NCBI RefSeq assembly: GCF_039555335.1
Contig: NC_092646.1
Coordinates: 34,687,380-34,751,379 of the forward strand
Reading direction: 5' to 3'
From: Amphiura filiformis
Taxonomy: Eukaryota; Echinodermata; Ophiuroidea; Amphilepidida; Amphiuridae
DNA length: 64,000 nucleotides
Below are positions 1-13,586 of this stretch, in pieces; the stretch's first letter is position 1, and each line of letters begins with the position of its first letter. The notes below the pieces were generated by a model that was given only the letters and a program-made list of their open reading frames with translations, made no database searches and was not told the origin of the DNA. Made by a program: the position numbers and the translations under genes.

Positions 1-999
1 TGTAGGCCTACCCTGCTCTCTTCCCAAAGCATTGCGTAAAGTAAATGCAGCGAGAAGCGGATTCGGCGTGGCCGTGAAATTTTGACTAAACCAGAGGCGT
101 TGTACGGATTTTCGGTTGAATAAAAAAGGAAAACTACCAAATATCATTTGCATAGGATTTGTCATGATCTTACTTCGTGGACTGAAGAGCTTCATTTCCT
201 GGTCGTTTATGTGCATATTAAACATATAAAATAAGATTGCAGATTGAGCCATAACTTGCATGTTTAAACAGATCTTCTGGTTTTAGGAACCTCAACGCAG
301 CGGATTTTGACTTGAAATTTTGAAAGTTCAAATGCAGCTACAGGCAAATAATAATGTTATTTTGCTTCGTTTTTATTGACTAATTTGTGGTGCAAAACAA
401 GCCATTTAGAATTTTGATTGGTACACAGTTACCAGGAAGGCAGTTACAAACTCGTGTCGCGATAAAAGCTTGGACCAGTGAATATTAATTATATCAAACA
501 TTGTGTTAAAATCTTATATTTTCCTGTTAGTGAAAATAAGAATATTAATTTGAGTTATTTTTAGTATCTATGGTTAGTGCGAGGATATAAGAGTTATCTC
601 TCGAAGCATGCTAAGATTTTAAAAGCTTTTAAAGCTAGGCCTTGGTCTATATAATGTAAATTTATTAATGTTAACATTCATGCCTTATCAACTGACCCCT
701 AGGGCTACCCCGTATAGGTCCTACTTTTTAATGTGAATTATCAAAAATGTATACTACTCTTGTTTCACACATCCTACATGAAGGCCTATTCATAATTTTG
801 ATATGACCATAATCATGAACATACAGGGTGTCTCAATAAAAATAGGCCCTATGGAAATTGAGGCATAACTTAAGAAATAAAAGGAAACGCCAAGTGTTAC
901 TGAGTATGGGTTCAAAATCAATATCAATCAATCTCCCAAAGAATGTTCTTCACACGTTTCTCTTTGGGTTAAGGGCTCGATAGCAACGTTTGCGCAGTA

Positions 1000-1442
1000 A
1001 TTTTGTGGGACCTGAGAGCACATCACAAATATCGAATTGAATTTTTGTATTTTTTTGAAATTCGCGATACTTAACCATCCTCGAAGTAAACTTCATAAAT
1101 CTAATGATATGTACACCTTTCATATTAACTTGAAAGATATCGAGTTTCCCCAAAAAGACCTATTTTTTGTGTGTTTTGTGTTTTTGGGGAAAAATCTTTA
1201 TCTTCAATATGAAGAGTCAAAATTACCATATGATAGACGGCTTTTTGTCCCAGTTACATACACTTTAAGTATACGTACATATCATAAAATTTATACAATT
1301 TACTTCGAGGACTGTTAAATTAAAAAATAAAATGGCATTAAATCGCGAATTTAAAAAGAAATTGATATCAGAAGGATATCCCTTGTTTTCGTTTTTGAAA
1401 TGCAATTCGATATGTCTGATATGCTCTCAGGTCCCACAAAAA
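1000..1442. repeat. Degraded foldback element related to the 665-bp TTAA family
   Basis: Left end GTGGGACCTGAGAGCACATC is mirrored by GCTCTCAGGTCCCACA at the right end. Internal words (CGATATGTCTGATATGC, TACTTCGAGGACTGTTA) are shared with the copies at 23564, 31971 and 35765. The outer TTAA ends are missing. The remaining sequence from 1 to about 1650 shows nothing recognisable. Confidence 0.6.
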
Positions 1443-1659
1443 TATGTGAAAATGACGCTGTACATATATATATTAACCATACAGTAGGGCTGAACTTTAC
1501 ATTGAAGTGGCTGAAATATTTGATTCAAAAAGAAATTGGTTCCCTCAAAATGAAATGTCCAAGTGATAGTATTGATGGTGAAATAAACACAAATTGATAA
1601 GCAACACCAATAACAGAAAAGAGGCATAGTTGCTGATCAGGCAAGTTATCTCCTACATA

Positions 1660-4415
1660 GGAGGAAGGTGCAGGATTGGTCTTTTTGGGTGGGTGAATGA
1701 TATTTTACGTACTAATAGATAGGGAGAAATTTAGATATTTTTGATAGTGCCACGATATTTTGTGATATTTAGACATATATCTGATAGTTAGACAACTGAT
1801 AGATATCGTCTAGCTAGATTTATATGGCGATATTTAGATAAGACAAAGTAGCAACTTGGAAATTTTATGAAATATCGACGATATATCTGATAGTTAGACA
1901 AACGATACATATCGTCTAATTAGGTTTAGGTGGCGATATTTAGATAAGACAAATAGCATGGAAATTTTATGAATATCGGCGATATATCTGATATTTTAAC
2001 TGATAGATATCGTCTAGCTAGATTTTGAGAACGATAGTTAGCCAAAGTAGCAACTTGGAAATTTTATGAAATATCGACGATATATCTGATAGTTAGACAA
2101 ACGATACATATCGTCTAGTTAGATTTAGGTGGCGATATTTAGATAAGACAAAGTAGGAACTTGGAAATTTTATAAAATATCGGCGATATATTTGATAGTT
2201 AGACATCTGATAGATATCGTCTAGCTAGATTTTGAGAACGATAGTTAGACAAAGTAGCAGCTTGGAAATTTTATGAAATATCGACGATATATCTGATAGT
2301 TAGACAAACGATATATATCGTCTAGTTAGGTTTAGGTGGCGATATTTAGATAAGACAAATAGCATGGAAATTTTATGAATATCGGCGATATATCTGATAT
2401 TTAGACAACTGATAGATATCGTCTAGCTAGATTTTGAGAACGATAGTTAGACAAATTAGCAACTTGGAAATTTTATGAAATATCGACGATATATCTGATA
2501 GTTAGACAACTGATAGATATCGTCTAGCTAGATTTATATGGCGATATTTAGATAAGACAAAGTAGCAACTTGGAAATTTTATGAAATATCGACGATATAT
2601 CTGATAGTTAGACAAACGATACATATCGTCTAGTTAGGTTTAGATGGCGATATTTAGATAAGACAAATAGCATGGAAATTTTATGAATATCGGCGATATA
2701 TCTGATATTTAGACAACTGATAGATATCGTCTAGCTAGATTTTGAGAACGATAGTTAGACAAATTAGTGGAAATTTTATGAAATATCGACGATATATCTG
2801 ATAGTTAGACAAACGATACATATCGTCTAGTTAGGTTTAGGTGGCGATATTTAGATAAGACAAATAGCATGGAAATTTTATGAATATCGGCGATATATCT
2901 GATATTTAGACAACTGATAGATATCGTCTAGCTAGATTTTGAGAACGATAGTTAGACAAATTAGCAACTTGGAAATTTTATGAAATATCGGCGATATATC
3001 TGATAGTTATACAAATGATATATATCGTCTAGCTAGATTTTGGGAACGATAGTTAGACAAAGTATATAGGAACTTGGAAATTTCATGAAATATCGACGAT
3101 ATATCTGATAGTTAGACAAACGATACATATCGTCTAGTTAGATTTAGATGGCGATATTAAGATAAGACAAAGTAGCATGGAAATTTAATAGAATATCGGC
3201 GATATATCTGATCGTTAGACAAACGATACATATCGTCTAGCTAGATTTAGATGGCGATATTTAGATAAGACAAAGTAGCTGGACATTTTTATAAAATATC
3301 GGCGATATATCTGATAGTTAGACAAAATGATAGATATCGTCTAGCTAGATTTTGAGAACGATAGTAAAGAAGGAACTTGGAAATTTTATAAAATATCGGC
3401 GATATATCTGATAGTTAGACAACTGATAGATATCGTCTAGCTAGATTTTGAGAACGATAGTTAGCCAAAGTAGCAACTTGGAACTTTCATGAAATATCGA
3501 CGATATATCTGATAGTTAGACAAACGATACATATCGTCTAGTTATATTTAGGTGGCGATATTTAGATAAAACAAAGTAGGAACTTGGAAATTTGATAAAA
3601 TATCGGCGATATATCTGATAGTTAGACAACTGATAGATATCGTCTAGCTAGATTTTGAGAACGATAATTAGACAAAGTAGCAACTTGGAAATTTTATAAC
3701 ACATCGGCGATATATCTGATAAATGATAGATATCGTCTAGCCAGATTTTAGGAACGATAGACAAAGTATAGGCCTATAGCAACTTGGAAATTTTATGAAA
3801 TATCGGCGATATATCTGATAGTTAGACAAATGATAGATATCGTCTAGCTAGATCTTGAGAACGATAGTTAGATAAATTTGATATATATCATCTAGCTGAC
3901 GATATTTAAATAAGGCAAAATAGAAACGAAACTTTATCAAATATCGGAGATATATCTGATAGTTAGACAAAATCGAGTTATAATCTAGCTAGATCTTGAG
4001 AACGATAGTTAGACAAATTTGATATATATCATCTAGCAAGATCTAGATGACGATATTTAGATGAAAGGTATAACAAGGATATCGGCGGTACATCTGATAG
4101 TTAGACAAATGATATACCGTCTAGCTAGATCATGAGAACGATAGTTAGACAATTTGATATATATCTTCAGCTTGATCTAGATGGCGATATTTAGATGGAA
4201 GCAAGAACATTTGATCCAAATCGGCGATATATCTGATAGTTTGACGAATTTAATACCCTGCATATAATCATAGACCTATCTTCGAAGCTTCCAGGGTCTA
4301 TGATATAATCTATCAAGATCTAGAGAATGATAGATAGGCCTATAGATGAATTTGATACCTATCATGTAGCTAGTTTTTGAGAACGATAGTTAGACAAATA
4401 AATTTGATATACGGT
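1660..4415. repeat. Satellite array of about 98-bp monomers
   Basis: The word CTGATAGTTAGACAA recurs about every 96-101 bp. Two monomer types alternate for much of the array, one with GGCGATATTTAGATAAGAC and one with TTTTGAGAACGATAGTTAG, giving a dimer of about 195 bp; the right third is more diverged. Monomers contain palindromic words (GATATATC, TCTAGCTAGA). The array opens just after GGTGCAGGATTGGTCTTTT, which appears inverted at the end of the related array at 25442. Confidence 0.9.
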
Positions 4416-4734
4416 ATTATCATCTTAGTTTTTGTGTCAGTTCCTGCAGAACTGACACCTTTAATCTGAGGTTTGACGATCACGTGACAATTCGAATCAT
4501 CATATCGAAATATCACGTGGGTAAAAATATCAATATCGATATCAATACTATTCGTCAATTCAGCCCCAAACCAATTCGCCCACATGCTAATTCGAACCCT
4601 GTATATTGATGTACAAAAAAAGTTGGCAAAATTTAACTATTTCGTGATTTTCTCCATAACCGTTGTTTTTACACCAAATCTGTATATTTAGATGCTTTTG
4701 ATGTCTTGCATTCGGTCACAAACCAATTCGTTGT

Positions 4735-7250
4735 ACTTTGTGCACTTAACCCTCTATCTTTTAAACCAAATATCCTAAAGAGTCGTGTGATATGTCGAAC
4801 TTTTCCTCAGGTCATAAAGAACAAAAAAAGTCAGCGTTCGCGTATCTGTACGTAGCCTACGTAGCCAGTTATTGTGGCCCTCGCCTTCCGGTGAGCTGCC
4901 GGTCCTAGGAAATGGAATATTACTGATAAATATATAAAGATGGCAAAATCAGTAAACCAGTTTAAGTTACAAATAAAGAAAAGTCTAATAAAAATTACAT
5001 CTAATATTTAGGCATTATTTAATGACCTCACCCATCCCCACCCATCTCCACCCCAACTATCAATTTCTTCTGTGAACTGTGGAATGTCTATATGAAATGT
5101 TATAAATATTTATATTGCTTCTTTCTTTCCATGTTCTTCTCCTCTTTCTTTTATTTGTTAGCTTTGTGTAATTGTATGTTGTAACTTAAGGCAGTGTAAG
5201 GGGGTGCTCGCTTCAGGCCTTTTGGGCATCTCCTCATTCAAATGTTGTGTCTTTTATATATATTTTGTATGTCGATTTGTATGAAAATAAAATGATGATG
5301 TATGATGATGATGATGTACATCATTTCCTACAGAGTCGTGAGATATGTCAAACTTTTCCCTTAGTCATAAGGAACAAAAAAAAAAAAAAAGTCAGTGGTC
5401 GCATATCTGTAGGATCATTGGTTAATAAGATATAGTCACTTTTTTAAAATTTTTAACCAAATATCTTAGAGAGTCGTGCCATATGTCAAAAAGGAACAGA
5501 GAAGTCAGTGGTCGCATATATGTAGGATCATCAGTTAATGAGATATCGTCACTTTTTTGTACGTTGTGCACTTAACCCCCTTGTTTTTTACTTCTGGATA
5601 TCGTTTGGAGTCAAATGATTTTTCATTTTAAAGCTTATGATATATTTTCTAAACACGAAATAAAACAAAATTGACCGCCAGCCGACTTTACAGTTGTTTC
5701 GTGATGGACGGTCACATATATTCATTAACATATTAAATCGTTTATCCCTTTTGGTCAATATCGAATTGGTTTGTGGCTGACTTAGCTTGGGGCCAATGCA
5801 TGAATTGGCATATGGCCAAGTCAACTGTGGACGAATTGGTTTGGGCCGAATCGACCTGCTTCCATGCTGATACCAGGAAATGCCGAAAAATTACGTACTT
5901 TTACAAGGCAAAAAGCAACTTTTCTAGGCATTGTTGACATGGTGCCCTCGCTAAAGAAAGTTTCCTACTATAAAGACCTAACTTTTGAGATGGTTTGTAC
6001 GGTTTGAAGGTGCAAAATTAACAATAAGCTTAAAATAAGACGCCGTTACCGCCGGGTCATCATCAACGACTTTGACAGATGACGTCATCAGACGCAATCT
6101 CTGTCTTGATAATATCGACATGGACTAATATATAGAGCACGTAGTGTGATGGACTGGAAACTTCACGCATCGATCTGAGGACAGCTTTCAAACATAGGCT
6201 AAGTCTTGATAGTAATACGCTGTTTTAATTAGCCTATATCTGGTGGCAGCAGCATTTTCTATAGTCACGTGATAATGGCACCGGCGGATAATACACGGGG
6301 GAAGCCGACGGTGTCCACATCTTTTTCTTTTTTTTTTTTTTTTTCCTTTTCAGTTTTTTGTATTTTATCTGTACTTGGAGCTGGTGGGGGAGAGAAAGCA
6401 TAAAATACATTCAGGAAAAAATACAGCTCGAACCAAAGATCAAGGCTCCATTTCAAATTTAACCCTAAAAAATCACTCATTTTTGAAACCGGACGTTGTT
6501 CAAATTTGCGCCAAAACTTCACCTCTGAAATAAAATATTGGGATTTTTTCTCAGATTCCTTCATGTAGACACTTGCCAGAAGCAAATGAGCTGAAAACGG
6601 GCGAATTTTGACAATTATCTTTAGAAAATAAAGCCGCAACAAGCTCAAATAAGCGGTGGACTATTTTAACCGAATTTCACTGGTACATAAATCGTGGAGT
6701 GATTTGGTGGTGCGCCCTCTGAAAAGATTTGAAGAATAGAAGGCTGACGTTGCGCCAAAACATGTGGGCCTATTTAATGATATATGAACTACCACTCATG
6801 TTCTTGTCAGCGCTACAGTGCAAAACTTCTCTTTAACATTACATTCAAATAATAATTACATTGTAAATTGGAACTGACACCAATTTTTTTCAGGAATACT
6901 TGTTTAACATGTTTTGAGAATTTGCAGATTTTAAAAAAAATATGTCAAACTTTTCCTCTGGTCATAAGGAACAAAAAAGTCAATGAGCGCATATCTGTAG
7001 GATCATTGGTTAACGAGATATAGTCACTTTTTCTACTTTGTACATTTAACCCTCTATCTTGTTAACCAAATATACGTGCGATATGTCAAACTTTTCCTCT
7101 GGTCATAAGGAACAAAAAAGTCAGTGGTCGCGCATCTGTACGATCATTGGTTAATGAGATATAGTTACTTTTTTGTACTTTGTGCACTTAACCCTCTATC
7201 TTTTTAACCAAATATCCCAGAGTCGTGCGATATGTCAAACTTTACCTCTG
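4735..7250 (+). repeat. Scattered units of a 141-149-bp tandem repeat
   Basis: ATGTCAAACTTTTCCTCTGG starts at 6942, 7083 and 7232 (periods 141 and 149); related units occur at about 4735-4850 and 5325-5590. Each unit ends with GTGCACTTAACCCTCTATCT. No gene was found among them. Confidence 0.75.
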
Positions 7251-7437
7251 GTACGTGAAGACGGCCCGATTGGCGCGAGGTTCATATTGGTGCGCATGCA
7301 CCAAATATGTATCTTGCTGGGTGTAGAGTTTGCCTCATTTAACAGGGGTCTATTGACAGGCACATGACACGTGCCAATGGGATGGGTTGGGAGTGCTCCC
7401 TCATTTCTCAATCAGTGTATACATGGTATATAGGCTA

Positions 7438-7800
7438 TATTGAAGAAACTTTGTGTTGGCATTGTTTGAACGATGCATACACACCCCTACGTATCTGTCT
7501 ACATGTTGTGATATATTAGCCACGGTAGTATATTGCGTTGCGTTGTTCTTTTTTAACTTTGAGTAATTTTGTTAACATGTTTTGAGAATTTGCAGATTTG
7601 GTTATACATTTCTTTAAAAAGTGGTCATGGGTGTAACTTGCTGATGAATGAAGTTTGTGTTGGCATTGTTTGAGAACGATGCATACACACCCCTGCGTAT
7701 GTCTACATGTTATGATATATTAGCCCTGGGGTATATTGCGTTGCTCTGTTCCCCCCTTTTCTCAACATTGAGTATTTTTTTAACATGTTTTGAGAATTTG
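7438..7800 (+). repeat. Direct duplication, period about 211 bp
   Basis: TTTGTGTTGGCATTGTTTGA followed by ATGCATACACACCCCT and TATTGCGTTGC appears twice, with the same TTAACATGTTTTGAGAATTTG tail. No frame is conserved. Confidence 0.7.
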
Positions 7801-7830
7801 TAGATTTGTTGTAAATCTCTTTAACATGTT

Positions 7831-8040
7831 TAAGGGAACAACCCAAAAGTTCGATGAAGCCCTATAAACGAAAGTCCTTTCGTTAGGGAGGGAGGGGGTC
7901 AAAAAGTCCGATTACGTTTGTAAAAAGTAGTTAAACCATCGGTCAAAGTTGACCTTTTTTAGGATTTTAAAATTTTACAATTATAATGTATATTAAAATA
8001 TATAATTGTACAATTTTAGTATTTTCTGAAGTACAATATT
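7831..8040 (+). mobile_element. Single end of the AGGGAACAA inverted-repeat element
   Basis: Starts TAAGGGAACAACCCAAAAGT and matches the left part of the complete copy at 11154-11739, including ACGAAAGTCCTTTCGTTAGG. No right end was seen. Confidence 0.65.
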
Positions 8041-8150
8041 GACAGTGGTTTGCTGTAAATAAAATAGAATTATTTAAACGTGATTAAAGGGGCATTTCGT
8101 GATCCACAGCCTCATCCCCCCACTTTTCTCAAAAAAAGTTGAGATTTTTA

Positions 8151-9037
8151 TACAGGGTGATTTAAAATGAACTGTACCCAACTTCACCCAATTTTATAAA
8201 ATATATTTTCGGAGATTTTACATATCAAAAAACTATCGTAGAAATCAGTGATAAGTGTGCTGTAGTAGAAATTTTGAATTTAGATAATAAGTTGTTTTAG
8301 TCAGAAGATATCGCATTTTCAAGTTATCATCCCATTTTTAGACCAACACACGGAACTAAGTTTATTCGTGTTCTCTACCGCAGTAACAAAATGCAACTAC
8401 CATGACTACGTACATTTACAGCAAAACCAAGGCAAATTTTATTTCACATTATTAAATCAATAATATTGATATTCAATTACAATGTCAGGTTTGCAAAGAT
8501 TACAATGTTAAATAATACATGTAGAACAAAGGACCCGTTGACTTGAAATTGTAGAGGGAAATTTGAATTGAAATAGAAATGGGGCTGGTGCAATATCCAT
8601 ACACTCGTAATTGAGACCTGATATTTTCACCAATAATAGGAAACATAGCCTACTACCATATTACAGCTTGCAATATAAAATTATATAAATGTCGTTAAGT
8701 ATTTAATTCTAATTGTATTGATTTATCAATTCATCTTATTTTCATTTTTAAATAAACATGCGCAATTTATGTTGAGCTGAAAGTGTCTGAAGTCAGTTGA
8801 GTGAGCAAAATGCTGTAGAACAGATAAAATACTCATCCGTGTGCAACATCGTTATTGGTGTGTTTCCTAAGATTGTTCTTTTCTTCAAAACCATTAGAGG
8901 TAAAGACATGATTTTTCACCAATAATAGAAAAACATACTATCCTGTTACAGCTTACAATCACACATTATATAAATGTCGGTAAGTATTTTATTTTAATTT
9001 TTGAAGTTGGGTACAGTTCATTTTAAATCACCCTGTA
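8151..9037. mobile_element. Inverted-repeat element with TACAGGGTG ends
   Basis: TACAGGGTGATTTAAAATGA with the adjoining ACTGTACCCAACTTCA is repeated in inverse orientation at 9003-9037. The 890-bp interior encodes nothing. TACAGGGTG ends and a TA target suggest a mariner-type non-autonomous element. Confidence 0.8.
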
Positions 9038-9079
9038 TCCCTGGAAACCTCTGGCTACATAATGTTTATGTACAAAATA

Positions 9080-9315
9080 TTTCTTGCAGATTAATTCGTT
9101 TTGCAAAGATATCGTGAAATTTGAATTTCGTTCTGGTGCACCAGAACGAAATTACAACGCATTGTCTATGGAACAGTGTAATACACATAATCATGCATAA
9201 CTCACAAACGCAAAATCGGAATCAACTGAAATTTTGGGAATAGGCTTTTTTCGTGGATATGTACTGAAAAATGTCATAAAAAGAGGATGCTAGGATGACG
9301 AAATACTCCTTTAAT
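9080..9315. repeat. Fragment of a MITE with TTTCGTGATCC ends
   Basis: Contains the hairpin TTTCGTTCTGGTGCACCAGA and a segment that is the reverse complement of 20386-20515 (internal word AACTGAAATTTTGGGAATA). Related ends occur at 8090-8130 and 27290-27420. Confidence 0.55.
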
Positions 9316-9887
9316 ATCCAAGACGCTATGACACCCCGATTAGTAATTTTCTTAACGGGGTGACACTCTTCGTTAGACCTGGGTCAATATTCATATTGTG
9401 GGTCCTTTTCATATCTTGAAATTCCAAGAAGATATGACCCCCAGTGGGGTCAAATGAAAAAGATAAAAAGTACAGAATATAATAAAAAAATAATTTCCCC
9501 ACCGGGGGTGCTACTCCTCATAAGACTCTGGTAAATATTCTTATTTTGGGTCTCTATCTCGAAATGCCAAGAAGGTGTGACCCCCGGTTGACAGTGGTAT
9601 ACCACATGAGGTATCCGTGTTCTATAAGCTGCATATCATATCAACGACTGCTATACCTTGTTTAGGACTTTCAAAAGGAGTACCTGTATGTGCAGCCATG
9701 ACTGTTTCAAACTTAGGGTCAAAGGTCATTAAGGGGGTAAAATCTTACAATTGCCTTATCTCGACATCTGTAAGGGGTGTGGGGCTCAAACTCAGTGACA
9801 AGGTCATGCAGAGGTCAAATTTTAGAAATGCATTTTCTGAACATCTGAAGGGGTAGGCCTACAGGGCTCAAACTCTGTGACAATAAA

Positions 9888-10158
9888 CTTAGGGACCGAT
9901 CGTTATTCACGGCAGGGGGAATTGGCGTTTTGGAAAAATATCGACAAAACAAAAAATCGCGTTCCCCCCCTCGCGTCCGCTCAAAATTTTCGCGTTTACC
10001 CTTGTTTTCCCAATTTTCTCCATTTAAAATTTAACAGTCCCCCCCCCCTCCTGGTTCAACTAAAATTTCAGGTTCCCCCTAAAGACCCCCAAAAATGTTG
10101 TGTTCCCCTAAATTTTCCCATTCCCCCCCTCTGTCATAAATAATGATCGCTCCCTTAC
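9888..10158. mobile_element. Inverted-repeat element with TTAGGGACCG end
   Basis: Left TTAGGGACCGATCGTTATT is mirrored by AATGATCGCTCCCTTA. The interior is rich in C-runs and carries no credible frame. Ends resemble the element at 59057. Confidence 0.7.
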
Positions 10159-11153
10159 TAACCAGGGGAACATTTTGGAACGCTATTCAGGGGTCAGGTC
10201 AAAGGTTATCTGGGTCAAATCATATAATTTAATTTTCTGGGCATCTATAAGGAGTATGGTACTCAAACAAACTCGGTGTGGTGACAACAAACTTCATGAC
10301 CAGGGGAACATTTTTGGAACATTTTGCAGGGGTCAGATACCTCCAAACACCAACATGCCCCAGCTAGGTTTGTGGTCTATGACCACCATTTGCCGCTAGT
10401 GAAAATTTGATCGAAAAAGCATAAAACCTGTGTTTTTTACCCGTAACACGCGCAAAGTGGATTTTTTTTTGAATGGAGGGCCTGGATGCGCGACCCCTGT
10501 GTACGATCATGGAAATAGACTATCTGTTATTTCCATGGTACGATCCCGGGGGTACGATGTGCCTTAATAAATAATCGGCGAAATTATATTAGTTTGAAAG
10601 CGAAAATATTTCACTAATAGACACAATTCTAATTTTAACACCAGAATATGTTTAAAAGATGTGGTTTTATCTGATCTGACATTACTGAAAAATGGAGTAT
10701 CGAACGACTGCTTCCACCACGACTATGCATAACAATAAAAAGTGCAGCTGCAGGTCAGTAGCGTTTTGAGTGAGTCCATGGTAATGCAAACTGGTCTTCA
10801 GATATTCTTTATTACCAACTTCTATTAATAATAGTATTATTATGCGGCATTAAATGTCGGCTCAGCGATAACAAAATTATAATGACAATTGCAATATATA
10901 TGTAATAATAACTAAATCTGTGCCAGAATGCTACATGAAAGACGACGTTTAACCGTAATATTTAAGAAAGCGATCAGATTGATGATTTTATATCTGTCAT
11001 TGTTAGGTGAGATAATCCTACATTCAATCAGAGAAGATGAAAAGAGCGGAGATTTAGAGTAAGCTGATTATCCCAATTATTGACTCCCACGTCAGCATTT
11101 GAAGTAAACATTGCCGGGAAACATAAACCTTCATGGCTGAAAAGTTTCATCCG

Positions 11154-11739
11154 TAAGGGAACAATCCAAAAGTTCGATGAAGCCCTATAATAAACGAAAG
11201 TCCTTTCGTTAGGGAGGCATAGGATCAGGAGGAAGGGGTCAAAAGTCCGATTACGTTGCAAAAAGTAGTTAAAACGTCTGTCAAAGTTGATCTTTTTTAA
11301 GGATTTAATATATAAATTTTAGTATTTTATTTTAAGTACGATATTGACATTTTACAGTGGTTGCTTCGAAATAATTTCAAATCAATATAGAGTGTAGTAC
11401 TCGCAACCTGCAATTTGTAAGTTCATTTTTAATCAGCTGTACCGCACCTTGATTCTTTTTTATTTGAAAATCCAGCAAGTCAAAAAAATTTTCGTGCCCA
11501 AAAAGGTATGAAGAAAAATATTTTAAAATAAAATAGAATATTGGTTTCTTCCATATATCATTGCATTGTTGCACTCCTCTACATCCCCATCCACCATAGC
11601 GACGGTCCTGTATCCTATGAATCCGGGTTGGAATTTTCGATATTTGAAAAATTACGTTAGAATGGAGGGGAGGGGTTAGCCTTCTAACGAAAGAACTTTC
11701 GTTTATAGGGCTTCATCGAACTTTTGGGTTGTTCCCTAA
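11154..11739. mobile_element. MITE with TAAGGGAACAA inverted repeats, about 586 bp
   Basis: Left AAAAGTTCGATGAAGCCCTA and ACGAAAGTCCTTTCGTTAGG reappear inverted at 11680-11739. No coding capacity. A single end occurs at 7831. Confidence 0.8.
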
Positions 11740-12639
11740 CAAAGAGAGTCATTGGGTTTTAGCTGATGAAAAAGAGGGTCATTGGGTGTGAAGCTGATGA
11801 ATGGAGCTTGTACCATTTAATTTACATATATGTACTCCCTATGTAAAAGATAATTTGCATATTGTGAATTTCAATCTATCAAATTGCATAGCTTCACTGT
11901 GAATAAGAGAGATTTTTTTCCTTTTTTATTTTATTTTTATTGATTTTGGCGCCCTAGGCAAAGCCTCTCTCTGCCGCCCCACCAGAGCAAAACAAAAAAG
12001 TGTTAAGGGAGCTTAACCCCTTGAAAACTCATCAGGTTTTTTTCCAGTGGCGGAGCTAGGGTTTGTGGCGCCCAGGGCTAAGGATAAATAACGATACCCT
12101 CCCCTACCCCCATTCTTGAAACAATTGCGCGCGGAGCCAGCAAAAATGTGCACAAATAGGGCTTACCACTAATTAATTTTGGTTATAATGATATTGAATA
12201 TCGAATTTTGACTTTCATCACTTGGAGGGGCGCAGAATTGATCATGAATTGGTCAATTCGGCGCCCCTAAGGGAGGCGCTGTCATTTATTCTTCCCTTTT
12301 CTTTCTCCATTCCCGTTTTTCTTTTCTTTTTTCTCCCTTTTTTGGCGCCCCTCTACGTTTGCCGCCCTAGGCGACCGCCTTACCTGGCCTAATGGTCGGA
12401 ACGGCCCTGCGGGGGGGGGGGCACTCAACTGAAATTTTGGTAGGGGTGTGCGGCGCGGGCGCTGAACTTTGTGAACTAAGAACTGATTTTAGGAAAAATA
12501 GGGGCTTGATGAACTGAAATTTCAACATTTTTGGTGGGTCTTGTGAACTAAAATTGGGTCAATTATAAGCTTTGGAGCTTTAAAAAATCCAAAATTTTCC
12601 GCACATACCCATACCCCATTTACATGTGAGTACCCCCTC

Positions 12640-12925
12640 CGGGACTTCGACTCATAATCGGAAGGTTGTGGGTTCGAGCCCCGGCGACGCCATCGTGTTG
12701 TTCCCTTGAGTAAGGCACTTTATCTCGATTACTCCTCTCCACCCAGATGTATAAAGGGGTACCGGCATTCTTAAATGCTGGGAAGGTAACAGTCTCGCTG
12801 AGGAAGAGGTGTAGCGATCCCCCTATAGCAACATTGCATGGAGGAGTCTGGCCCAATCGCCAATGAGAGAAAGATGGGCACTCCGATCACTGTTTATACA
12901 GGATCGTCTAGTTTACCTTTACTTA
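12640..12925 (+). mobile_element. tRNA-derived SINE fragment
   Basis: GTGGGTTCGAGCCCCGGC contains an RNA polymerase III B box; it is followed by the body word GAGTAAGGCACTTTATCTCG and CTCCTCTCCACCCAG, which I recall from SINEs of marine deuterostomes. No A box is seen, so the 5' end is probably missing. Confidence 0.65.
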
Positions 12926-13055
12926 ATACCAGATCCTCATTAAATCAGTGTGATAAGTGAAAAATCATATTTTAGACAATATTATTTATAAAGCTCGCTC
13001 TTCCTCGTTCCCTGCCATAATCTCCAAACCAGTCGTTTATAAGCTGTCTGATGCA

Positions 13056-13560
13056 TTAAGGTGGTATTTGAGCCATTTTGGTAGTGTTCTATGCATGTTT
13101 TTAAATATAGACTAATTGAGTAGGGCAAAGAACACTGATCAATACGCATTATGTTTTAAGCTAATCGGACATGCGGTTTTTTATAATACACACATTTTAA
13201 ATTTCTTTGTATTGTATTATTTTATCAATAATCAATGAACCAATATGACTTGAAAGTGCTCATTAATCATGTTAATATGTAAAAACATTTTTATTTAATA
13301 GAACACTGGTTTCAAATTGATCAACGTGTTGCTAATGACTTCCAGATAATTAGCTAGCTGCCCTACTTTGCATAATAAATTAGCTAATTATGCAAATTAG
13401 CTCATTAATTATGCAAATATGCTAGACTATATAATACATTAGAACATATTAGAAACAATTTGACAAAGTTTCAAGGCAAAATTCTGCAAAATAAAAGTAC
13501 CATGAACTTTTTGAATTGATTTTAGCAAAACATTGGCATAAATTACATATCAATGAGGCT
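13056..13560. mobile_element. Relative of the TTAAGGTGGTAT MITE, right end unclear
   Basis: Opens TTAAGGTGGTATTTGAG and shares TTGAGTAGGGCAAAG and TGATCAATA with the complete copy at 30954-31415. It is AT-rich, with repeated TTAGCTAATTATGCAAA. Confidence 0.55.
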
Positions 13561-13586
13561 TTTCACTGATGCTATAATGAACTTTA

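Noticed and set aside
1660..4415. CRISPR-like spacing of the repeats
   Set aside because: Units are contiguous monomers with no unique spacers, in a eukaryotic context.
9617..10399. Run of plus-strand frames of 74-88 codons
   Set aside because: They fall in repeated AGGTCAAAGGT-type sequence and a C-rich inverted-repeat element; no shared domain or splice logic.
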